DNA of 64,000 nucleotides from Lobosporangium transversale (lineage: Eukaryota; Mortierellomycota; Mortierellomycetes; Mortierellales; Mortierellaceae). The position numbers and the translations under genes are program-made. Of this stretch, positions 32,993 to 43,500 are shown in pieces (position 1 is the first letter of the stretch; every line of letters begins with the position of its first letter). The stretch is taken from NCBI RefSeq assembly GCF_002105155.1, contig NW_019028997.1:598001-662000 (forward strand), given 5' to 3'. Under the pieces are notes generated by a model that was not told where the DNA came from, did not search any database, and saw nothing but the letters and a program-made list of their open reading frames with translations.

Positions 32993-33860
32993 GCATGGAT
33001 GGTGCAGCAGCTTGAACGACATGTTCTCCGTCAGACTCGTGGGTCCATGAGGGGGTTGTTGTACCACGCAGTTGATAATGTGGTGCAAATAAGTCCCTCC
33101 TCCATATGGCCTCATCCGACTTCTTTGGAGTCCACTTCCCGTTGGACCTATCTGGGAGTCATATTGTAAGCAATTCTGCTCATCATGTTGGTTGCTCTTT
33201 GGGTACATGAGAGACACATAGTCGATGCTAAAAGGTGTGGACTGTCTCTTGCTATGACCTCCCCATGAGTCTTTTTGGCTCTTGGCAGTGCTGCAATCGA
33301 TGCCTGTTGTCTCTTTGAGGCTGATGGCTATGACGAACGTTAGGAATCATCCAATTGCGGTTGTTTTCATCGTTGGATGTCTGGGACCCCTGCCCCTGAG
33401 GAAATGAGCAGATTAATAGCACAAAGGAAGTTGTGCGGTTGTGTTTTGTCTCTTCAGCTCACTAACCAATCCCCAATTATTTTAGTTCTTCTCATTAGAT
33501 ATTGCCTATAACTGAGCAAGATCCCCATTGAGCAGGCAGCTACCGCTGCTCACCAGCCAGGTGCTAAAGCAGGCACAAGTGAGTAAGCAGAGATATTCGC
33601 ACCTTATCGCTCTGTTAGATAGAGGGACAGCAACTGAGATACACAAGGATGATCCAAATGATGACAAGAATGACAATGGAGGTATCTCAGGTTAGTGCAA
33701 TACCATTAAAAGCTCTCTTAATGTGTTCAATGAGCGAAGGAGATACGGACCCCAAGGATGCGTCTTTTGCAGTAGATGCATGTTGTGATAGTGGAAATGC
33801 CAGCAGCTCTAAAGATGGCAGGGTAGATGACTTGTAGCAAATAAATAAATATGTCAATAA
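32993..33860. other. spacer, copy of 8,985-9,854
   Basis: No gene recognised. It contains the diverged 75-nt internal duplicate near 33,195-33,260. Confidence 0.4.
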
Positions 33861-36800
33861 ATAAAGAATACAAAGTTAAAAAAAGGACGAAAATGGGTTG
33901 TCCCGAGATGTTAAAGACAAATCATACATGTTCAATTCTTTGTCCATGGCCATTGTTCTAGACGATCCTTTTGGGAAGGCCCTAAGACCTTGAACTTCGT
34001 CAGATTACGTGTCTGTGTCGACGACAATATCCGACCATGGATGAGTATATACCCCTTGGCACTGGGTTCTCCGGCCAGGCATGGTAAGGCCAAAAAAAAA
34101 AAAAAAAAAAAAAAAGAATTCAACGGACCGGACGCAAACAATCCCTCCAGGCGCTCTGGATCGATTACGAACTTGGCCCTTCAAATGAAAGGCTTTTTTT
34201 TTTTTGCCTCTCCCAACGCAAGAAGTGGTCAAGAAGCCGCATTTGCACAGGTTCCATCTTCAACAACAATTGAAAAAGATGCTACTCATACTCGAAAACA
34301 TAGCGAGTACTGTCACTCCAGCTTGCTACGCTTTTGAAGCTGGATAGACCCGACTATCTTGTGAAGGTGTGAAGAATAACCCTCGTTTGTCTTTTTTCTT
34401 ATCCATTTAAGTCGAGTAGAGAGCCTTGCCGACGGAATTACATAGTTTACTACAACGCTCCCATCAATGAGAGAGCTTTCAACAGCCACTTGGGTCACCG
34501 CACATGAAGAGCGAAAGCCGTGAGTAATTCTCCATATTGGACCCGCACGCGGTTAAGAATTTTGTGAAAGGCTAAGTTTGGTAATGAAATACACCTAACA
34601 GAAAGGTCTATGGGAAATATAGTCCAGCCAATGTGAAGAGCCTAAATAAAGATTAAGATAAGTATGTAAGATGTCGCCTGTCCTATAAATAAAGACCCTC
34701 TTTTTGTCATATTGAGCTTTAGTTCGCATTACATGAGTAAGTTTATATACATGTAAAATCGGTCAAAACATTGCAGTGTCTACGGAGATGGCTCCAAAGT
34801 AATGAAAGAGACTAATAAGCTGATGGGTGATCTTGACTCATTTTTTGCGTGTCAATGTAAAAAGAAGTAGGGGGCTGAAGAATAAGCGCGAAAAAGAGCG
34901 CAAAGAAAGATGATAAAAAAAAAAATAAAGATGAAAGGCAAATGTGGAGAGAAAAAAGAGGGACGCGTCTATGTACGTCCCCATAACATCCAATCAAATT
35001 GTTGCAGAAAGCTGACGTGTATTTTACATTGACAAACTAGAGGAAAAAATTTTATTGAGGACGTTGGAAACTGAACCTGAGTAGCTGAGGCAAGCATGAT
35101 CTTTGCCATAGGACAAGCGATGCCACACTAATCGGAAGAGGCACATGTTAAAGGCAACAAGCCCTTGGTGTCCTTAAAAATAGATCAAGTCCAACTTTTT
35201 TTCTTTGGTCGATCCAGTCAGCGTTTGATGATGGTGCTGGGAAAGAGAAGGTTGGCGGGCACAGCGCCATGTAGTGTACTTGGCATTACCTGGGGATATG
35301 GTGCAGTTGAGGATGCAGGCCGACCAAAGCCAGCGGATGAGTCGATAGAGAGCATAGGAGAAGGTGCGCTGCAGATAGCATCACCAGAGGTTTCGTTCTT
35401 GTATGGAGAGGTTAGCCTCCCTAGGACTTTAACCTCTCTTGTCCGTCGTTTGAGTAAAATTAAGAGCGAACAAGCTGAAAGTAAAGGCTCCATAAGGAGC
35501 CAGAGGGAATTGGAAAAAGACACTGATTTATACGGACAAGTCTATAGCCTGACGGTCTGAACCTTATTGTGTCGTGGCTACAGGGGTGCTCGCATGATAG
35601 CAACTGTATGATTCAAATAAGCCGTCTGCAATGGATTTATCTCTTCCAATATTTGAAATTAACATTAGCAGGCACCGCACAAGACCTTTTCGCCCTGCAT
35701 GGCGACCCTGCGTAGCATGATTCAGGAGCCAAAGCCCTATTCGTATTCAACTAAAGTCGGAAAAGGCAATTGTCGTCACATTCTAGCACGGACGCTGGCT
35801 TGAAGGCGCTCAACTATAATCCGACAGATGATATCCTTCTCTTTGAGTGTGTATATTTCCGCGATCATTCGCTGAACAATACATAATGATCTGATTCAAG
35901 TGTTTGCCTATCAAAGGATGTAGAGCCTTGTTGTTGTAAATAGATATTCGTTTAACCTTTAATGCAGTAAACTGCCCACGACTAAATTATCTATCAATCG
36001 TATCTGTTATATTAACATAACAGCACTTATACTGACCCTTGTTTGTAAAAAACAATATCACTTTGCTTCCTGCTATCGATGTTTATCGGCCCTACAGGCC
36101 GATAACCGAGAATGCGATCACAAAAAGTCATTGCCTGACTTTCTTTGCACGCAATCATCTCTGCCTCCATACCCTGATGGGAATGCCTGACAATCCTACA
36201 GTGTAGTATAACGTGGTAAACGAAAGAGCATTGCCCTGCCGGTGTTGCAGCCTTATTACCATGGTGTGGGGCTCAATGAATTGAGATAAGAATCACCGAA
36301 GATGATTCGATTTAGTTCTTAACTGCAGAGTCACTTTGAGCTAAATACTTCTTTGCCCATCAGAGCAATAGAGTAGCTAGCTGAAGAGTGCCCCTGAACT
36401 GCCTACGCAGACATGACTGAGCAGTACCTCCGAACGGAAACCGCTCCCCAAGATTAGGAGTGTGACGAATGGAGGCATGGAAGGACAAAGGCAAGCGGCG
36501 GGAGCATTGCTCAAAGGACTTGGACGTTGTGGGTACAAAGCTGTCGGGGGGACGGCGGGCACCCGCCACAGCCAATGTAGAGAACAACGCTGGGACAGCC
36601 GAGGAGCCTTGTGAGACTGACAAGTGCTGAAGATGTCTCAGACCGTGAAAAGGCAATGGCAACAGGCTGTACTTTTTGTTGATGGAAATGTTAGATCTCA
36701 CAAGTGGGTTTCTGGGGATGATTGTGTCGGAACACTTCCTGAGAGGAGAGCTGTATATATACACGTTCTTTATAATATACAGTCGTATTAATAGTAATGA

Positions 36801-37443
36801 TTAAAAAAACGCCGCCGTCGTCTGCTCTTGTACTAACCGCATGTTGGGGTAATAGAGAAGAATGCAGTGAAAGGTAGGAAAAAGGAGGATCTTATTGGTT
36901 TGGCAAGTCATAGTCTCTTGATAAGGGATTGGAACAAGGTCCATCTTGGAGTCGATTATGATTATTTACCTTGCATGGCAGCCTAATCAAGAGCGGGTAA
37001 GGAAAGAAAATGGCATTGGGTATAGGGCGGAAAGTACAACTCCATCAACAAGTGCGAACAGCTTGCTTTGCTCGAACAAGAGAAGAAAGAAGATGAAAAG
37101 GGTGAATAGGAATGAGCATTTGAAGAAGAAAAGGCAGGAAAACTGGGATTTCAACCGAAATCGGCTGTAGGACATATTTGAACATCGGCTGCTATTTTTC
37201 ATTATAGGTTTATATGTCCTCCACTTAAGCAGCCGGATCCCGCAACTCCTCTACCGCCAGTTTATCGATCACAATCTCCAAAGAAGATATATGAAGCCTA
37301 TGTGTACTATGAAGCTGCACCCATCAACTGCCCCAGATGTTTAGCAGAGCTGTAATTAGAAGTGGAGCCTTTGAGCATGACGCTGTACAAGTCAGTAGAT
37401 TGAGCGAAAGAAACGGTTGATCTTTATTAAACATCGCCAGAGT
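33861..37443. other. single-copy spacer with no supported gene
   Basis: About 3.6 kb. Contents: a run of 24 A at 34,092-34,115; a diverged, non-functional relative of the 73-aa ORF region on the minus strand (about 34,313-34,560); a perfect 9-bp hairpin at 36,083-36,105; and several ORFs of 60-135 codons. The longest of these (35,165-35,560 + and 36,360-36,764 -) have no motif, splice partner or family resemblance that I can identify. The 36,400-36,660 part is G/C-richer than its surroundings. Confidence 0.45.
36083..36105. other. perfect hairpin, 9-bp stem and 5-nt loop
   Basis: TTATCGGCC, loop CTACA, GGCCGATAA. It is not next to a recognised gene, so neither terminator nor operator function can be argued. 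Confidence 0.5.
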
Positions 37444-37444
37444 T

Positions 37445-37528
37445 GTGATTTCCGAAGAAAAATCACCTAAAATAAAGACTGGTCAAAATAAAAATAATCC
37501 TCATTTTGGCCAGTCTTTATTTCTGGTG
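37445..37528. repeat. two adjacent inverted repeats at the left edge of the Helitron relic
   Basis: First, a perfect 7-bp pair (GTGATTT 37,445-37,451 / AAATCAC 37,460-37,466). Second, a 26-bp pair (37,464-37,489 / 37,503-37,528) matching at 23 of 26 positions around a 13-nt loop, core AATAAAGACTGG / CCAGTCTTTATT. It would form a strong cruciform, possibly a small foldback element inserted next to or in the Helitron. Confidence 0.65.
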
Positions 37529-37536
37529 TACCATGC

Positions 37537-39055
37537 ATGGTCGAAGGGAGCTGCAGCAAAAAGTACCCACGCTCATCCTTGGAAAATACCGCAAGAAGTG
37601 AGGATGGCTACCCGTACTATCGTCGGCGTAACTATCCTGCACGCCCCTTTGTAAACTCAAAAGGCAACACTGTCGACAGCACTTGGATTGTTCCCCATAA
37701 TTTATGGCTTACAACTAAATATTAACGATGAAGTCTGTGGATCAGTTTCATCAGTCAAGTATATTTACAAATATGTGCACAAGGGTCATGACAGAGCAAC
37801 AGTTGCTATCGTAGCAGCGGATGGAGGAAATGTTAATCTCGATGAGCTCAGCAATTACAGGGGTAGCCGATATGGATCTACTTGCGAGAGCCTATGGCGC
37901 ATGTATGGCTTTGCACTCCATGGGCAATCCCATAATGCTGTTCGACTGCCTGTCCATCTGAAGGATCAGCAGCAGGTGGTCTTCGATCCTGACGCTAATC
38001 TCGAGGATGCCATCTCCTTTGCCCAAGACTCCCAGCCCATGGCATGGTTCAAGCTCAATAGTGCCATTGAGAAAGACATTTTAAGGGCAGAAGTCGCAAA
38101 TGTGACCAATGCAGAGACCGCAGGCAATGTAAAGGCACTAGAATATTATTTGTATCCTGATATACCTTACCTCTACACCTGGGATAAGCGCAGTAAGATG
38201 GAAAGAAAGAGCCAGGGCCAGTAGCACGAAGGTTCTCTCTAGAATCTATTTTGTCCAGCCAAAAGAGCACGAACGGTATTGCCTTCGGCTGCTGCTTATG
38301 CATGTCATAGGAGCAAAGTGTTTTGCTGAGCTCCGCACAGTGCCTGAAGTCAACCGAACCTTTGATACGTCCTACTCAGCTGCTTTTGCTCACGGCTTGC
38401 TCGAGGATGATGAAGAATGCAGTCGTTGCTTAGAAGAAGTATCCACATATCAGCCACCGAGGAGACTGCGTCACCTATTTACTATTATGATGATCAGCTG
38501 CAGTCTCTCTGGCCCACTGGCTTTGTGGAATCTCTATGCAAGGGATCTATCGGAGGACTCCCTTCATACATGTAGAGGGCCCTGGGGGAGGCAACTGCTA
38601 CCATGGAAGATAGTACAGAGGAACAAGCTAAGGGCTCGCCACTTTACGATCTAAATGAAGTGCTGAAGGAACTTGTGTCCTGCCTGGCCAACTTTCCAGA
38701 GATGCCTCAAGGAATTGAAAATGGCCTACAGAAGGAAGATCAGGTTGATGACACGCAGAAGCAATGGGAATTTGAACAAAAGGCGCTCAATGACTTGGTG
38801 TACTTGAACTTGAACTAGGAAATCACCTTCGAACACATCATTAAGGCAACCTAGGATGAGATTCATGAGAGGCTTTTTTCATTGATGGGACAGGCAAAAC
38901 TGTTTCTATACAAGACACTCATTGGTTGCCTCACTGGCCGATATAAGCCAAGCGTGATTGCTGTCATATCATCGGGGATTGCCTCCCTCATCCTTCATAA
39001 CGGCCATACAGCCCACTCCACGTTCAAGATACAGATATTTATTTTATTAAGATAT
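37537..39055 (+). pseudogene. Helitron helicase-transposase relic
   Basis: A series of open pieces in three frames follows the Helitron Rep/Pif1-helicase order. First comes CSKKYPR ... DGYPYYRRR ... TWIVPHN (37,537-37,725). Next, after a frame change, SVSSVKYIYKYVHKGHDRA ... SLWRMYGFALHG ... VRLPVHL (37,688-38,224). Then FVQPKEHERYCLRLLL with FAELRTV ... AFAHGLLEDDEECSRCLEE (about 38,245-38,560). Last, a helicase start with a damaged Walker A (FIDGTGKT, residues missing) and SSGIASLILHNGHTAHSTFKI (about 38,870-39,035). The HUH Rep domain and the later helicase motifs are absent. Multiple frameshifts make it inactive. Confidence 0.8.
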
Positions 39056-39083
39056 AAACAATTAAAGGGAAAGAAGGCTTTGT

Positions 39084-40188
39084 TTACATCTTAGAGTTCT
39101 CAAGTCCAACAGCTTCGCACGACCAATTCCACCAAAACTTTTGTTTGGCAGGATCCTTGCTTTCTTCACTTGATTCATCCTCCCCACCTTTGGAGAAGTA
39201 CGCACCATTCTTGCTTCGTTTCTCACCACTCATGGCCTCAAAGACGCATGCACCTCCTTCCTGAACTGTGGAGGCAGCACTGATTCTTGAAAGCACATTA
39301 TCCATCAACATACGCGTTGCCAGTCCAGAGTCACGCTTCAAGTCGGTTGTGGGGATGAAACCTGGGCATACCTAAAAGAATAAAGAAAATAACGAGTAAA
39401 GAATAGGCAAGGGTTCACGTCACCAAAAGATCAAGATTAATTTTTTGTTATCAGATTCATTACCATGACATGGTTAAAAAGGCAATCCGTTTTTTTTTTT
39501 ATATTTTTTTTTTGGAATTCCTTACCGCGTTCACATTAACATCGGGGTCATCTTTAAGGGAAGCAGCCAAAGCATGCATACAAAGTGCCTGACAAAGCTT
39601 ACTGTTGCGGTAGATGAGCATGCCATCAAACTCAACAGAGCCATCAATGTTCTCGATAGTGAGCTCAGGTCCCTTTCCACGACCTACACCGGGTTTGTGC
39701 AGGGTCGAAGAGACAAAGAGGATACAGGATGGTTCCTCTGGCCAGGTCTTGTGGCCGATACGCAATGAGGGCAACAGCAATTGAGTCAAAAGGAATTGAG
39801 AAAGATGATTGACTTGAACGTTGGTTTCAAAGTTATCTCCAGTCATCTTACGGCTAAAGACCATCAGACCAGCATTCAGAATTAAGGTATGAATTCCCTG
39901 TGGGAAGGACTTTGTGATATCCTCTGCGAATTGGCGGACAGAATGGAAGGAAGCTAGTTCCAAGGGACGATGTTCGACTATACTGGTAGAGTCAGCAGGG
40001 ATAAAAGGTACAAGGTTGTTGACACCCTTTTTTGCACGTTGAGGGTCACGACAACCGAGGATAAGATGAACGTTGGGGATAGAGGCAAGGATGAGCTTTG
40101 CACACTCGAATCCAATACCAACGTTACCCCCAGTCATGACAATGACCTTCTTGGGTGGGACTGAAGTCTCTGAAGCGTGAGTAGCCAT
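39084..40188 (-). CDS. short-chain dehydrogenase/reductase (316 aa)
   Basis: Exon 1 is 40188-39526 (221 codons), the intron 39525-39372 (154 nt, GTAAG...TTTAG), and exon 2 39371-39084. Classical SDR fold features: the cofactor-binding TGGNVGIG (residues about 19-26), a CRDPQRA segment that suggests NADP(H) preference, NAGLM, the catalytic serine in FVSSTLH, the YRNSK active site (Y-x-x-x-K), and VCPGFIPT after the active site, with the alanine-valine join spanning the splice. The overall form resembles the retinol-dehydrogenase/protochlorophyllide-reductase-like branch. The substrate cannot be told. The C-terminal tail is acidic, then Trp-rich (KFWWNWS). Divergent from the nucleoporin gene. 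Confidence 0.9.
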
Positions 40189-40581
40189 GAAGCAGTTTTT
40201 GATATTGTAGTGGACTTGTAAGATGGTAGGAAAATGAAGAGAGGAAAAGAGGCGAGGGAAAGTAGAGAAAAAGAATGTGGGAGAGATTCATAAAAAGTGG
40301 GACTGCTCTTTTTTGGATCCAATTGGGGCTTGTCTCATTCTGTGGTATCAACATGTTTGTACACATGTGGATGTGGGGCGCTGCTCTTATTGCGTTGGTG
40401 TTTCCCTTTGTTTCCTTTCCTTGTTCTCCTTTGTTTGCTCCATTCTTTTCTCTTTTCGTCATTTCTTTTTTCTTTTTCAGTAAACCAACACTCCAATCAA
40501 GGATCGTACTTTGGAAACACTTTTATAATTCCTTTCTACTGAAGCCATACCACGCTTGAGCGGAACGACCTATCATTTGTC
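40189..40581. promoter_or_regulatory. shared 393-bp divergent promoter region
   Basis: Spacer between the start codons of the SDR (-) and the nucleoporin (+), so it should hold both promoters. Polypyrimidine tracts on the nucleoporin side (CTTTTTTCTTTTTCAG near 40,465-40,481) look like a splice acceptor, so a 5' UTR intron is possible. No TATA box is evident. Confidence 0.5.
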
Positions 40582-43500
40582 ATGGCTATCGTTACTGAAG
40601 AGGTTCCCTTCGTCCCTACAGAAGTATGCTTTATTTTTATTTTTTATTTTTTTTGCAGGAATGAAATGAACCGAAATTAAATTACAAAATACAATATAAT
40701 ACAATGCAATGCAATGCAATGCAATGCAATGGAATGCAATGTAATGGGTTGCATGAACGCGTTGGAATTGTCCATTCTAAGTGCGCGTTGTCCTTTATTT
40801 GCCTATTTATTTATTTCTTAATTTATTTATCTATTCATTTTTAAATATGATTCGACTAATACCTTCACTAGGACCTTCAATATCGCGAGCTAAAGACGGG
40901 TGTGTTGCTTCAGCTTACAGATGATCCGGTAGAACAGGATGCTATAGCCGGCTCCAGTCTTTTTGTTGTTTCCAACAAGTTTGGTTATTTCGTTGCAGGC
41001 AGCAGCAACTGTACGTGCATTTATTTCATTATTTTATTTATTATTTTTATTTTTATTGGCCTCGCTACTAAATTTTTTTAATCCATTGTTAACTGAATAT
41101 TAGGCCTTGTCTTTGATAAACTCTCGGTACTGAGGAAGGCTTTTGAAGAAGGCACAGGCGGCGATGATCATAACAAATTTGAATCAAGAGCAAAGATTGA
41201 GATCCCCAACAATGCTCTTCGGATCATTCGACTCTCTGCAGATGAACTTACGGTCGTAGTATCATTAGCTGGAGGAATAATTCAGCTCTACAAAGTCGTA
41301 GATCTCTTGGCTCAGGTAAGTTCCAACAGCAATCATCAAAGACTGGGACCTGCTATATATATTTGAAGGTTGTCAAGCATTAACCAACAACTTTGTTATT
41401 CTTGGGCACTACCTTAGTCTAAAAACGCAAGACCATGTATCTCATTTAAATTTCGTCAAGAGATCCTTGATATTCGCCCTAATCCATCACCAGATAAGAA
41501 TGGACTTGCTGCAGTCTTGCTCGCGGATCGAACAATTGAGCTGATTAACACTGATGGGGCACCGACAGTCGTCCTCAAAGCTAAAAAATATACAGCTATG
41601 GCTTGGTCTGCAAAAGGCAAGCAAATCATGTGTGGAACAGACACCGGTGTCCTTCAGCAGATCGATCCTGAAGGTGTCGTAAAAAAGGAGCATCAGCCTA
41701 ATCCTGAAAATGAAGGCAAAATGGGTAAGTCTTGGCTATACTTTACAGATTTACTCAAGGATCCTTGGTTTCATTGCTAACTAGCACTACACACTACTCC
41801 GTCTTTTATCTCAAAAATAGTTGTTGGAATCAACTGGATCGAAACAGCAGTGTTCATCGCTGTTTACTGCGTACCGCCAGCTGATGATAACGATACACCT
41901 GAATACGATGTTTGCGTCATTTCAAAGGAGGTCCCATCCAGTCCAAAATACCAAACATTCGGTGACATTTGTTTCGCAATGCCACAAGAGGGTGCAGGCT
42001 CGGTATATTTTATGACACCCTCTATCAAATCATGGTAAGTACACAATGTTTTCAGCAGACTATTTACTATCGATCTTTGTGTTTAGAATGTTGTAAAGCC
42101 TTTGACAACGCGATCTAACAATCAACGGCGTATTCGAACATATACAGGGGAGGTGAATTTAAAGAACTTATTACTGTAGCATCCTCGCCATCGATGGACG
42201 TTGTAGGGATCGGGAGAGGAAGTGATGGAGACTGGAAGAAATGGGATCTCGATGATACAAAGCGCGCTACTGTCCCTGGGTTTGACAGCATCTGCCTAGG
42301 CCTTGGCTTAGACTTGACATCTACAGCAGCGTTAGAACCTTTGGAGGAAGATGGACCGGCTGTTCAACCATGCCCAATCATTTACATTTACACCCATCTA
42401 GGCGCACTCGCAGCTTTCCATATTCTTAATTTACAAGCAGCGAAAACAGGAGCGGGCTGTCCTGCCATGGTAAAACCGGCTGATCTTCCAGAATCAGCCC
42501 CTAAACCTAAAGCGAGCCCAAGCGCTACTAAAGCTACAGTCGCTGCCCCTATCGCCGCTACAAAAGCTACAGCCGCTATACCTACAGCCGCTGCACCTAC
42601 CGCTTCAGCTGGTGCGTTTGGATCAATATCAAAGACACCAGTGTCTCCCTTCGCAACTACGGCAGCTACAGGATCGCCACTTAGTAAATCCACTATCGCA
42701 ACGCCACCCTTGCAGCAACTTAAACCAGCAGGATTGCAAAAAATGAACTTTGGCGCTCCATCACCGCTTTCCAACCCTCCAACCACCTCTTTCGCCCCTA
42801 ATCCTGCTGTAACCCCAAACCCATCATTTCAACAGGCCAAACCAGCTGCATCCACCACAACCTCTGTCAGGCCTAGCCCATCTCTACAACAAAACAAGGC
42901 TCCAGCCCCGAAGCAGCCAGGCATAATGCAAAAGTTGCTACAAGAAGATAAACCCCTCAAAATCATCCGCAAGAAGAGCCAATCAGAAGAATCGTCTGCA
43001 CCAGCCCCCAAAGTCAGTGCGGCCATGGATGCCTTATCCCGACAACTGGAGAATACATACCTTGCTATGACAGAGGAGCTCAGGACTCTGAGCAGCCACG
43101 TGAAGGAGACGGAGGAGCTTATCAAGGCCCGTGAACTTGTTTTTGAAGAGCTGGATCAATTTATGAGGGTCACAACCAAGCGTATTAAGGCAGCTAGTGA
43201 TGCAAAAGCGTTGGCAGAATCAGTTTACAAGGATTTTGTCCAGTTGAGAGCAGACCTCATTAAAGCGACTACGAAAAAGGATGAAATTGGACGATTGTTG
43301 AGGGCACGACAGGATCCCAACTTGCATGACATGCTCCAATACAACGAGCTGAATCCAGCTCAGCTCAGTCAACAGGCGAGGATGAAGGCATCATTTGAGG
43401 TACATATTGAAATCCGCTTGTAGAAAAATCACAAAACAACCCGTTTATTTTCCTCAAGTTCTAAACACAATCTTGGTTTGCATCTACTGATCATTAGGTT

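Larger units (their letters stand above)
28247..33860. repeat. right arm of large inverted repeat
   Basis: Reverse complement of about 8,985-14,846 minus the 252-bp array segment. It contains C', B' and the second copy of the two-exon small ORF. Its outer edge (about 33,860) lies in TTTATTTATTGACATATTT-like sequence, where the left arm instead meets the end of R1. Confidence 0.85.

Noticed and set aside
35040-35130. tRNA-like stretch on the minus strand (a GGTTCA box, and a GGCAA/TTGCC stem around CAT)
   Set aside because: The acceptor and T stems do not pair and the anticodon loop is 9 nt. At best a decayed tRNA-derived sequence.
35165-35560. 131-codon ORF
   Set aside because: No motif, no homologue in the window, no splice partner. 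Length is attainable by chance in this lower-A/T stretch, so it is kept only as a note.
36360-36764. 134-codon minus-strand ORF in a G/C-richer patch
   Set aside because: Pro/Arg/Ser-rich translation without a recognisable domain; probably non-coding or part of an unidentified decayed element.
42388-42786. Antisense frames opposite the nucleoporin (also 45,518-46,267 and others)
   Set aside because: Shadows of the Ala/Pro-rich and FG coding sequence.
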